Below are positions 1-7,390 of a stretch of 34,564 bases of DNA, in pieces. This DNA is from CBDUQI01 sp965369325 (lineage in GTDB: Bacteria; Pseudomonadota; Gammaproteobacteria; Steroidobacterales; JBCBZW01): the NCBI GenBank assembly GCA_965369325.1, contig CBDUQI010000041.1:1-34564 (forward strand), written 5' to 3'. The notes under the pieces were generated by a model. It was not told the DNA's origin and searched no databases. It saw only the letters and a program-made list of their open reading frames with translations. The translations under genes were made by a program, and so were the position numbers. Numbering within the stretch: position 1 is the first letter of the stretch; each line of letters starts with the position of its first letter.

Positions 1-129
1 CTGGTCGATGCCAGCCTGTTTATCAGCGACGCGCTTGGACGGGCGCCGAGCAGCCGGTTGGGACAGTTGGCATTGGAGCGCCAAGCCAGAGCCACAACCG
101 CCAAGCACACGCCCGCTGGGCTGACGTAA
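1..129 (+). CDS. C-terminal fragment of probable hydroxymethylglutaryl-CoA lyase
   Basis: An open frame runs from the first base of the window to a TAA stop at 127-129, giving the last 42 residues of a protein whose start lies outside. The visible segment LVDASLFISDALGRAPSSRL resembles the C-terminal helix of HMG-CoA lyases, which typically reads like LV-AG-FI-ALGR-SSKV. HMG-CoA lyase cleaves HMG-CoA to acetoacetate and acetyl-CoA in leucine and ketone-body catabolism. That job would suit the etfBA genes downstream, since leucine catabolism needs an ETF-linked dehydrogenase. The identification rests on about 20 residues recalled from family knowledge, so it is tentative. Confidence 0.5.
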   Translation: MVDASLFISDALGRAPSSRLGQLALERQARATTAKHTPAGLT

Positions 130-152
130 CCTGCCCTGTCAGGTTGAGTACC

Positions 153-172
153 CTGCGGCGATGGCGCCGCAG
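153..172. other. Perfect 8-bp hairpin between the lyase gene and etfB
   Basis: CTGCGGCG (153-160) and CGCCGCAG (165-172) are perfect reverse complements around a 4-base loop ATGG. It lies 23 bases after the stop of the upstream gene. No T-run follows, so it is not a classic intrinsic terminator. It could protect the 3' end of the upstream mRNA or weaken read-through into etfB. Confidence 0.5.
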
Positions 173-258
173 CCAGCGAGCCCGCCGAGCCCCTGAAAAG
201 GCGCGCTTTCCACTTGTTTTTTGACGCGTAGATACACAAATCGACAGCTTTAATACGG

Positions 259-264
259 TATAGT
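259..264 (+). promoter_or_regulatory. Candidate -10 element of the etfBA promoter
   Basis: TATAGT lies 24 bases upstream of the etfB start codon and matches the sigma-70 -10 consensus in five of six bases. No good -35 sits at 16-18 bp: TCGACA at 241-246 is too close and TTGACG at 221-226 is too far. It is therefore only a candidate. Confidence 0.3.
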
Positions 265-288
265 ACGCGCTGATTTTTGGAGGTAGCT

Positions 289-1038
289 ATGAAAGTTCTC
301 GTAGGCGTCAAGCGCGTCATCGATTACAACGTGCGCGTGCAGGTCAGTCGCGACGGCACCGGCGTTGTCACCGATGGGGTCAAGATGAGCATGAACCCGT
401 TTGATGAAATCGCGGTCGAGCAGGCGCTGCGTATGCGCGAAGCCGGCCAGGCCGATGAGGTGATCGCCGTCAGCATTGGCAGCAGCGACTCGCAACAACA
501 ATTGCGTACCGCGCTGGCCATGGGGGCCGACCGTGCCATCTTGATCGAAGCCAACGAGGAAGTGCAGCCGCTGCACGCCGCGCGGTTGCTCAACGCCATT
601 CGGGAAAAAGAAGACCCCGGTATGATTTTGTTGGGCAAACAGGCTATCGATGATGACTGCAACCAGACCGGTCAGATGCTGGCAGCCCTGTGGGGCCGGC
701 CGCAGGCGACCTTCGTCTCGGAACTTGCGCTTGCCGACGGCAAAGCCACTGCGGTACGCGAAGTGGATGCCGGTCTTGAGACCGTTGAGTTCGATCTACC
801 CGGCGTCGTCACCGTGGACCTGCGGTTGAACGAACCGCGTTTCGTGAAAATGCCCGATATCATGAAGGCTAAGAAAAAAACGCTCGACGTCATCCCGCTC
901 GCCGATCTGGGCGTGCAGGCACCGCCCGCACTGGAAACCCTGAGCTACGAAGCACCTGAGGGGCGAAGCCGCGGCGTGATGGTTGAAAGCGCCGCCGAAC
1001 TCGTCAGTGCGCTCAAAGAAAAAGGACTGCTGTCATGA
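289..1038 (+). CDS. etfB: Electron transfer flavoprotein, beta subunit
   Basis: EtfB is the AMP-binding subunit of the soluble ETF heterodimer. The heterodimer takes electrons from acyl-CoA and related dehydrogenases and passes them to ETF-ubiquinone oxidoreductase. The protein opens MKVLVGVKRVIDYNVRV and has the family segments NPFDEIAVEQALRMRE (nucleotide-binding fold) and PDIMKAKKKTLDV near the C-terminus. At 249 residues it has the normal length. The ATG at 289 is chosen because GGAGG (279-283) sits six bases upstream. A TTG at 277 in the same frame overlaps that ribosome binding site and is unlikely. The stop overlaps the etfA start by four bases (ATGA), so the pair is translationally coupled. 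Confidence 0.97.
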   Translation: MKVLVGVKRVIDYNVRVQVSRDGTGVVTDGVKMSMNPFDEIAVEQALRMREAGQADEVIAVSIGSSDSQQQLRTALAMGADRAILIEANEEVQPLHAARLLNAIREKEDPGMILLGKQAIDDDCNQTGQMLAALWGRPQATFVSELALADGKATAVREVDAGLETVEFDLPGVVTVDLRLNEPRFVKMPDIMKAKKKTLDVIPLADLGVQAPPALETLSYEAPEGRSRGVMVESAAELVSALKEKGLLS

Positions 1039-1970
1039 GTAAAGTATTGCTTGTCGGCGAACACAATGGCAGCGCGCTTAACGCTTCAACTGCTCGTGCC
1101 ATGAGTTGCGCTAAGGCGCTGGGCGAGGTGGATGTGCTTATTTGCGCCGGCCAGGCCGAGGCGGTGGCCCAGCAGGCAGCCGCCCTCGACGGCGCTGCCC
1201 GCGTCATCACGGTTGAGCGTAGCGAGAATGCCAACGAGCTGGCCGCCGTGCTGGCACCACAGATCGCCGCCCTCGGCGCTGACTACGATTACGTGCTGGC
1301 GCCCTCTACCACGTTCGGCAAAGACGTGCTGCCGCGCGCAGCGGCACTGATGGGCGTACCACAGCTTAGCGACATCATGGAAGTGGTGGACGCACGTACC
1401 TTCAAACGGCCCATCTATGCCGGTAACGCCATTGTCGATGTACGCGTGCCGGAGGGCATCACGGTGGTTGGCACCGTCCGCACCGCCTCCTTCCAAGCGG
1501 TGGACAGTAACGCCAGTGCCAGCATCGAAACAGGCAACGTTGACGTGCAGCTGCCCGAGCACACGCGGTTTGTCGAATTGGGCGCCCAGGTGAGCGAGCG
1601 CCCCGACCTGCAATCCGCGCCGCTCGTCGTCTCTGGTGGGCGCGGTGTCGGCAGCCAGGAGAACTTCTCCATTATCTACTCGCTGGCGGACAAACTGGGC
1701 GCGGCGGTCGGCGCCTCACGCGCGGCCGTGGATGCCGGTTATGTGCCCAACGACATGCAGGTAGGACAAACGGGCAAGATCATTGCCCCAGACCTCTACG
1801 TGGCAATTGGTATTTCCGGCGCCATCCAGCACGTCACGGGCATAAAAGATGCCGGTACGATTGTGGCCATCAACAAAGACGCCGAAGCGCCAATCTTTGA
1901 GATCGCCGATATCGGTTTGGTAGGCGACCTGTTCCAGATACTGCCTGAACTTGAGGCCGCGCTGAGCTAG
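1035..1970 (+). CDS. etfA: Electron transfer flavoprotein, alpha subunit
   Basis: EtfA is the FAD-carrying partner of EtfB. The 311-residue protein has an N-terminal alpha/beta domain (MSKVLLVGEHNGSALNAST) and a C-terminal FAD domain. That domain shows the family blocks SRAAVDAGYVPNDMQVGQTG, APDLYVAIGISGAIQH and VAINKDAEAPIFEIADIGLV, which line the flavin site. Its start codon overlaps the etfB stop as ATGA, so equal synthesis of both subunits is expected. A possible client in this window is the fadE-like protein encoded at 3205-5748 on the other strand. Nothing unusual was noted in the sequence. Confidence 0.97.
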   Translation: MSKVLLVGEHNGSALNASTARAMSCAKALGEVDVLICAGQAEAVAQQAAALDGAARVITVERSENANELAAVLAPQIAALGADYDYVLAPSTTFGKDVLPRAAALMGVPQLSDIMEVVDARTFKRPIYAGNAIVDVRVPEGITVVGTVRTASFQAVDSNASASIETGNVDVQLPEHTRFVELGAQVSERPDLQSAPLVVSGGRGVGSQENFSIIYSLADKLGAAVGASRAAVDAGYVPNDMQVGQTGKIIAPDLYVAIGISGAIQHVTGIKDAGTIVAINKDAEAPIFEIADIGLVGDLFQILPELEAALS

Positions 1971-2085
1971 GTGGCTACCCGCCCGGACGCTCCCAGGGCC
2001 GGCGGGCATTGCCCACCGCGCCTTCGGTAAGCCGGGCTGCCTCCACTCACCGCGGTGCACGGCACACAGATCGGGCCCGCCCGTT

Positions 2086-3174
2086 ATGGATCTTAAAGCG
2101 CGCTACCAGACGCAACTTGCGCAACCTGGTTTTCGAGCAGACCCCGTGCAAGCGCTGGCGGTCGAGAAACTCAGCGCCCTGTCCGAGCTGCTCTCCCACC
2201 CACCACTAACGCCTGGGCTGATAAGCCGTCTGCTGCGTGATCGCGGCGATGCCATGCCCATCCGCGGGTTGTACATGTGGGGCGATGTGGGGCGCGGCAA
2301 GACCTGGCTGATGGACATGTTTTTCGACTGCCTGCCTTTGCGCGAGAAGATGCGCACGCATTTCCATCGCTTCATGTACCTGATCCACGAGCAACTGCGT
2401 AGCCTGGAGAACGAGGCCGATCCGCTGCTCATCGTGGCGCGACGATTAAGCAAGCGCACCCGCGTGATCTGCTTCGATGAGTTCTTTGTCTCCGACATCA
2501 CCGATGCCATGCTGCTGGGCACCTTACTGGAGGCGCTGTTTCAACGCGGGGTGACGCTGGTGGCCACCTCGAATGCAGCACCAGACGATTTGTACCGGGA
2601 CGGCCTGCAGCGCGCCCGTTTCTTACCCGCAATCGAACAGATCAAAAAACATACGCAGGTGTTTCACCTGGCCTCAGACACCGACTACCGATTGCGCTTA
2701 CTGGAGCAGGCGGAGATCTACCATTCACCACTGGATACCGTCTCGCGCCAGAACATGACCCGTTACTTTGAGTCACTGGCCGGTGAGCATGCCACGGCGG
2801 GCGAAGCGCTTGTGATCGCCAATCGCCCGATCAACACAGTGCGTTGTGCCGATGGTGTGGTGTGGTTTGACTTCCTGGATATCTGCGATGGACCACGCAG
2901 CCAGGTGGATTACATTGAAATCGCACGTGAGCATCACACTGTGCTGGTGAGCGCAGTACCGCAGTTCACCCCATTGATCGAAGACCAGGCACGGCGTTTT
3001 ATCGCACTGGTGGATGAGTTTTACGATCGTAACGTTAAGCTGATCCTATCCAGTGCGGTGCCGGCGCAGGATCTTTATCAAGGCAAACGCCTGGCGTTTG
3101 AATTTCAACGCACGCTCAGCCGGCTGATTGAAATGCAATCGCACGCGTATCTGGCGCGCCCGCATCTTCCTTAA
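2086..3174 (+). CDS. zapE: Cell division protein ZapE (AFG1-like ATPase)
   Basis: This is a 362-residue P-loop ATPase of the ZapE/AFG1 family. In E. coli ZapE acts on the FtsZ ring late in division, especially under low oxygen; in mitochondria the relative Afg1/LACE1 acts in protein quality control. The Walker A motif GDVGRGKT is at residues 66-73, followed by the family-typical FHRFMYLIHEQL segment. The Walker B motif VICFDEFFVSDI and the sensor region TLVATSNAAPDDLYRDGLQR come next. The length is normal for the family. The gene stands alone on this strand, 115 bases after etfA and convergent with the fadE-like gene. In that 115-base gap a loose GC-rich dyad (1978-1983 with 2001-2006) was seen but no T-run. 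Confidence 0.93.
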   Translation: MDLKARYQTQLAQPGFRADPVQALAVEKLSALSELLSHPPLTPGLISRLLRDRGDAMPIRGLYMWGDVGRGKTWLMDMFFDCLPLREKMRTHFHRFMYLIHEQLRSLENEADPLLIVARRLSKRTRVICFDEFFVSDITDAMLLGTLLEALFQRGVTLVATSNAAPDDLYRDGLQRARFLPAIEQIKKHTQVFHLASDTDYRLRLLEQAEIYHSPLDTVSRQNMTRYFESLAGEHATAGEALVIANRPINTVRCADGVVWFDFLDICDGPRSQVDYIEIAREHHTVLVSAVPQFTPLIEDQARRFIALVDEFYDRNVKLILSSAVPAQDLYQGKRLAFEFQRTLSRLIEMQSHAYLARPHLP

Positions 3175-3204
3175 ACGGAGCGAACCGGCATCGGCGGCCG
3201 GCCG

Positions 3205-5748
3205 CTAAAAGCACTCGACCTTCAACGCGTGATCGCGCGCGCGCTCGGCGGCGCTCAGCACTTGCGCCTCATCATCGCTCACCACCCCAGCCGCGACCGC
3301 GCTTTGCAACTGGGCCAGCACCGTGTCTCCGCGCACCAGTTGTACCCGCGCGCCATCTCGCAACTTGCGCATGGTGGGTTTAGCCTGCATGACCAAACGC
3401 AGCGCGCGCTCCAGCCGGCCCAACGGATCATCCGCCTGCGGCTCTGATTGCAGATACATCCCCGCCGTCAATCGATCCCGCGCCGAGGAGGGAACCAGCA
3501 CCGACTGGGCCACCCGTTGGCTCAACGCGTCACTCGGTGCCGCAAACGCTCGGCCCCACGGGAAAATCATACGTCGCAGAACACGCCCGGCAAACGGCAC
3601 CGGCAGGTTCTCGCACAAGCGCTCGAAGCTGACCCCAATCCGGTGCAAAGAGTCCTGCAGCACCCATTGGGCGATTGGGCGGTCGGTGTCATGCCAGCCC
3701 TGATCAATGTAGTACTTAAGCGCACTGGAGGCGGCGTACAACTCCACCGCAATATCCGTCATTCTGGTACAGGTCTGCTGCCACAGGCGCAGGTTTCCAC
3801 GAGTGCCTAACACCAACAGATCGCCGCTCAGCGCAAACGCAGCACTCATGCGACTCACCTGTCGATAGTACTGGCGCAACCCGCGCTGCGCGGGCATCGG
3901 CGCAGGCACCAGATGCCCGCCGGTCAGACCCAGCAGCACGGTGCGCAACCCGTGACGCAGCATGAGTGCCATATGCCGGGTAATCGCGCGATCAAAGCGC
4001 GCAGCACCCTGGCGAAGATCGGCATCGCCAATCGCCTGCAACTCCTCTCGCAACACCGGATGCAGCCGCACCAGGCACTGGCCGTACACACCAATACTCG
4101 CGTCCATCAAGGGGCTGCCTTCCCAGTTCGCGAGCAATGCGGGAACATCGCGATACTCGTGCAGAAGATTGTGCGGGCCCGCACACAAGGCAGCCGCGCC
4201 CATCACATCGCCCGCCAGCGGCAGGCTTTGACGCGCGCGTGAAACAGCCAGCTGCCGAGACAACATGCTCGCAAGCGCCGGACGATGACCCGCATCAATC
4301 GCGCCCAGGGTGACAACTCGCGCGGCATCCACCGCAAAGGTGTTACCCGCCAATTGTGCTAGCACGCCCTGGACAGCGCCAAATTGCCCCAAGTAAGTGC
4401 CGAACTGATAGCGCACACGGGCGTAAGCGCCGCTCAGGCGCACGGCCAGCTTGCATGATGCAGCCGACACCGCTGGCACCCCCAGCGCTCGCGCATCTGC
4501 GAACGACTCACATAACACTTGCCACCCTCGGCCAATGTATTGGGTACCGCCGAGCAGATTCTCCAGCGGCACCTGGATATCGGCGCCGCTCAGCGTACCG
4601 ATGGGTAACGCGCGGATGTGATGGTGCTGCCTGGTAATGGCTTGGCCGGAGGTCTCGATCAATGCCAACGTCAGCCCATCGCCAGGCTCAGGTTCATCGC
4701 TACCCTCGCCTCTGTCATCGACAATGGCATCGGTAATGTCATCGGCAATGGCATCATCGAGGTTCTCATCCGGCTGGGCAACGTTGCCCGGCATGCCGAG
4801 CAGCCCCTGCGGATCATCCAATACGAAGGCCACCAGCACCAGGCTGGCGGTGGGCGCCATCAGCACGTAGCGTTTGGCCACACTCAGGTTCACCATCAGA
4901 GCGCCGTCAGCGCCACGCTGCACCGTGCCCACATCAATCTGCGCGGTGGCGTCACTGCCGGCGTGCTGGGTGGTGAGAGCAAATGCCGGCACCAGATCGT
5001 GCGACAACAGCCGGCTCAGATAGCGCTTACGCTGCGATTCGCTGCCGTGGCTGACCAGCAGTCGTGCCGGCGCCACGCCGTTGGCCATGGCCACACATAG
5101 CGCCACGTTGACGCTGCGGCTGGCCAGTTTCGCAATCACCATGTTGATGGCGGCAGTGGAAAAACCGCGTCCGCCATGCTCACTCGGCACCACCAGGGCA
5201 AAGAAGCCCTTCGCGCCCAGGGCGTCCCAGATCTGTGGCGGGATCTCGCCGGTGTGATTCCAGCGGGGCTCATCCAACCGCTCGCAAAGGGTTTCTACCG
5301 AGCCGTCCAGGAACGCCCGCTCCTCATCGCTAAGGCGGCAGGCTTTGTGTTGTAGCAATCGGCGCCAGCGCGGCCGGCCACTAAACAGTTCCTGCTCCCA
5401 CCAACCCTCCCCCGCGTTTATCCCCTGCCACTGCGCATCACTTAGCAACGGCACCGAATCGCGAAACAACCGAAACAGGGGCTCGCTAAACAACCGACGG
5501 CGAATCGGCCCCAGGATGAACACGGCCAGGGGCATCAACAGTGCTACCGCCGTCGCCAGTTTCAGCTGGACTGAGACCTGCGCAAAATAGGCGAACAGGC
5601 CGAGCATCAACAGGCCAGCACCCGTCCAGGCCCAGCGATTGGCCGCCAGGTAGATCAGCGCCAAGCCGGCTAACCCGAACAACGCCCACCAAACAGCCAC
5701 CGACCCCAGCAGCCACGGCATCAGCTCGGTTGAGAGGTAAGCATTCAC
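3205..5748 (-). CDS. FadE-like acyl-CoA dehydrogenase, diverged, with acidic insert
   Basis: This 847-residue protein matches the architecture of FadE (E. coli FadE is 814 residues). Two or three N-terminal hydrophobic segments (residues about 10-80) would anchor it to the membrane. An acyl-CoA dehydrogenase core follows (LVPSEHGGRGFSTAAINMVI; TTQHAGSDATAQIDVGTVQ), and then the long FadE-type C-terminal region (FAAPSDALSQRVAQSVLVPS). The likely catalytic base is Glu543 in NWEGSPL. The usual VEGAN context and the GGKGI segment before it are changed (WEGSP, GAAAL), so activity or substrate may differ from true FadE. An acidic low-complexity insert of about 35 residues lies at 319-359. The GTG start overlaps the stop of maiA (GTGA), so it is the last gene of a kynA-maiA-fadE-like operon. 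Electrons would go to ETF. Confidence 0.85.
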   Translation of the reverse strand: MNAYLSTELMPWLLGSVAVWWALFGLAGLALIYLAANRWAWTGAGLLMLGLFAYFAQVSVQLKLATAVALLMPLAVFILGPIRRRLFSEPLFRLFRDSVPLLSDAQWQGINAGEGWWEQELFSGRPRWRRLLQHKACRLSDEERAFLDGSVETLCERLDEPRWNHTGEIPPQIWDALGAKGFFALVVPSEHGGRGFSTAAINMVIAKLASRSVNVALCVAMANGVAPARLLVSHGSESQRKRYLSRLLSHDLVPAFALTTQHAGSDATAQIDVGTVQRGADGALMVNLSVAKRYVLMAPTASLVLVAFVLDDPQGLLGMPGNVAQPDENLDDAIADDITDAIVDDRGEGSDEPEPGDGLTLALIETSGQAITRQHHHIRALPIGTLSGADIQVPLENLLGGTQYIGRGWQVLCESFADARALGVPAVSAASCKLAVRLSGAYARVRYQFGTYLGQFGAVQGVLAQLAGNTFAVDAARVVTLGAIDAGHRPALASMLSRQLAVSRARQSLPLAGDVMGAAALCAGPHNLLHEYRDVPALLANWEGSPLMDASIGVYGQCLVRLHPVLREELQAIGDADLRQGAARFDRAITRHMALMLRHGLRTVLLGLTGGHLVPAPMPAQRGLRQYYRQVSRMSAAFALSGDLLVLGTRGNLRLWQQTCTRMTDIAVELYAASSALKYYIDQGWHDTDRPIAQWVLQDSLHRIGVSFERLCENLPVPFAGRVLRRMIFPWGRAFAAPSDALSQRVAQSVLVPSSARDRLTAGMYLQSEPQADDPLGRLERALRLVMQAKPTMRKLRDGARVQLVRGDTVLAQLQSAVAAGVVSDDEAQVLSAAERARDHALKVECF
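4711..4758. repeat. Four tandem 12-bp units inside the fadE-like gene
   Basis: On the + strand the units are TCTGTCATCGAC, AATGGCATCGGT, AATGTCATCGGC and AATGGCATCATC, each at exact 12-bp spacing. On the coding (-) strand they encode repeated four-residue Asp/Ala/Ile steps (DDAI, ADDI, TDAI, VDDR) within the acidic insert. Twelve is a multiple of three, so unit gain or loss would keep the reading frame. Confidence 0.8.
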
Positions 5749-6392
5749 GGCGCGTCAGGTTGGACTTCCGGCGCGGCCCGTTGGAACGCCTCCAGCGCTT
5801 TGCACGCAGCGTTAATGCGCATGATGGTAGGAAACGCCTCCAAATTACACTCGAACCGCTCGGCATTGTAGATCTGCGGTACCAGACAGATATCGGCAAG
5901 CCCAGGGGTGTCACCGTGGCAAAACTGACCGGTTTGTCCCTCGCTGCTCAGACGTTGCTCCAGCGCACTAAATCCCTTGTGCACCCAGTGGCGCACCCAG
6001 GCCAGTCGGGCGCCATCATCCACTTCCATGGTGTTACCCAGAAAATTCACCGTGCCCAAATTGTTCAGCGGTTGAATCTCGCAGGCGACCAGCAGTGCCA
6101 ACGCGCGTACACGCGCTCGACCCGGCGCATCCGCCGGTAGCAGCGCGGGTTCGGCAAAGCTCTCCTCCAGATACTCGATAATGGCCACGGACTGGGAAAT
6201 CGCCAGACTGTCATGCTCCAGCGTAGGCACCAGACCTTGCGGATTCATTACCAAATACTGTCGCGCGTATTGCTCGCCACCATTGCGGACCAGATGAACG
6301 GGCGCGGACTCGTACTGCAGGCCCTTGAGGTTCAAAGCGATGCGCACCCGGTAAGAGCAACTGCTGCGCCAATAAGTATGTAGCTTGATCAT
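5745..6392 (-). CDS. maiA: Maleylacetoacetate isomerase (zeta-class glutathione transferase)
   Basis: The 215-residue protein has the zeta-class GST active-site signature SSCSYRVRIALN at residues 10-21. It also has a thioredoxin-fold N-domain (NPQGLVPTLEHDSLAISQSVAIIEYL) and an all-helical C-domain (GDTPGLADICLVPQIYNAERF). The family isomerises 4-maleylacetoacetate to fumarylacetoacetate with glutathione in tyrosine/homogentisate breakdown. Some members act on maleylpyruvate instead. It lies between kynA (7 bases upstream) and the fadE-like gene (GTGA overlap). No homogentisate dioxygenase or fumarylacetoacetase gene is seen here, so the exact substrate is not settled by context. Confidence 0.88.
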   Translation of the reverse strand: MIKLHTYWRSSCSYRVRIALNLKGLQYESAPVHLVRNGGEQYARQYLVMNPQGLVPTLEHDSLAISQSVAIIEYLEESFAEPALLPADAPGRARVRALALLVACEIQPLNNLGTVNFLGNTMEVDDGARLAWVRHWVHKGFSALEQRLSSEGQTGQFCHGDTPGLADICLVPQIYNAERFECNLEAFPTIMRINAACKALEAFQRAAPEVQPDAP

Positions 6393-6399
6393 TTGATGT

Positions 6400-7236
6400 T
6401 CATAGCTCCGTGCGGACGTCGATCAACTCAGGGAACAGGCGTATGTTCAGCCCGCGAGCCAGGAACGCCACGCCGGTTGAGCCACCCGTGCCGGTCTTGT
6501 TCCCGATAATGCGCTCAACCGTCTTCATATGCCGAAACCGCCACAGTTGGAAGTAGTGCTCCAGATCCAGCAACCGCTCGCACATCTGGTATTCCTTCCA
6601 ATAGGTCTCGGTATTGCTGTAGATGGATGCAAACACAGCCACCACCGCAGCATTGGGCTCATACGGCTTTGACCAGTCACGCTGTACCGATTCGGCGGGC
6701 ACTGCGTGATCCTGGCGCTGCAGGTAACGCAGAAACTCATCGTACACGCCCGGGTTGTGCAGCCGTTCATGCAGCAGCTCATAGGCCGCAGGATTGTTCG
6801 AGAACACCGCCAGATAGTTCGCGTTCTTGTTGCCCAACATAAACTCGATTTCGCGGAACTGTGGCGACTGGAAGCCAGAGGCTTTACCCAGCACGTCCCG
6901 GAACTGCACGTATTCGCTGGGCGTGAGGGTCTCCAGCACCGCCCACTGATTAAACATCTGGCGCTGGATGTGCTTTACCCGCACCAATATCTTCAGGCAC
7001 GGCTCCAGGTCGTCTTGTTGCATCCTTACCACCGCTGCCTTCAGCTCATGCAGGCACAATTTCATCCAAAGCTCGGTGGTTTGGTGAAGGATGATGAACA
7101 TCATCTCATCGTGATGCGGTGGGTCGCTGAGCGGGCGCTGAGAGGACAACACGGCGTCGAGACCGAGGTAGCCCGAGTAGGTCAGCCGATCACTCAGATC
7201 TCGGTGTATTCCAGGTTCCAGGTCGCGTTGTGTCAT
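6400..7236 (-). CDS. kynA: Tryptophan 2,3-dioxygenase
   Basis: This cytosolic haem enzyme opens the indole ring of L-tryptophan to N-formylkynurenine, the first step of the kynurenine pathway. The 278-residue form has the family-typical HHDEMMFIILHQTTELWMKL block (the active-site His of the HQ pair is residue 51). It also has QFRDVLGKASGFQSPQFREIE, HYFQLWRFRHMKTVERIIG (haem-ligand region) and the C-terminal KTGTGGSTGV loop. The frame stays open for another 104 codons upstream, but that extension has no family similarity and runs under the gdhB start. The ATG at 7236 gives the usual length. It heads a three-gene operon with maiA and the fadE-like gene. Confidence 0.95.
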   Translation of the reverse strand: MTQRDLEPGIHRDLSDRLTYSGYLGLDAVLSSQRPLSDPPHHDEMMFIILHQTTELWMKLCLHELKAAVVRMQQDDLEPCLKILVRVKHIQRQMFNQWAVLETLTPSEYVQFRDVLGKASGFQSPQFREIEFMLGNKNANYLAVFSNNPAAYELLHERLHNPGVYDEFLRYLQRQDHAVPAESVQRDWSKPYEPNAAVVAVFASIYSNTETYWKEYQMCERLLDLEHYFQLWRFRHMKTVERIIGNKTGTGGSTGVAFLARGLNIRLFPELIDVRTEL

Positions 7237-7264
7237 CACTGTCCAAGGTTGCGCACGGCGGAGC

Positions 7265-7299
7265 ATTGTACCGCGTGCCGCGATGCAATAGAAAAACCA
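7265..7299 (-). promoter_or_regulatory. Candidate kynA promoter region
   Basis: Two overlapping possibilities are seen on the minus strand. TACAAT (7270-7265) is a good sigma-70 -10 box but has no good -35. Further upstream, TGGTTTTTCTATTGCA (7299-7284) has the invariant GG-N10-GC of sigma-54 promoters and a perfect TTGCA -12 element, but TTTT replaces CACG in the -24 element. Either would leave a short leader before the kynA start at 7236. No choice can be made from sequence alone. Confidence 0.3.
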
Positions 7300-7377
7300 T
7301 CTCGGCGGCGACTGTGCAGGTACGAGTTGTGTGACCCTGTTCAGTCCAGGGCCATCGGCCAGCGCGCGCGATAGCGC

Positions 7378-7383
7378 TATAAT
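7378..7383 (+). promoter_or_regulatory. Perfect TATAAT box just upstream of gdhB
   Basis: A perfect -10 hexamer ends seven bases before the gdhB ATG at 7391. If it is used, transcription would start at about 7390, leaving essentially no leader. No convincing -35 is visible (7355-7360 is GC-rich). No Shine-Dalgarno motif lies before the ATG, which fits the leaderless idea. Confidence 0.4.
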
Positions 7384-7390
7384 CGCGCGC

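Noticed and set aside
1978..2006. CCCGCC/GGCGGG dyad after etfA as a terminator
   Set aside because: Long 17-base loop, only six pairs and no T-run.
3913..5100. Plus-strand open frames opposite the fadE-like gene, and similar antisense frames elsewhere
   Set aside because: They are shadows of GC-rich coding DNA, with no ribosome sites and no recognisable protein features.
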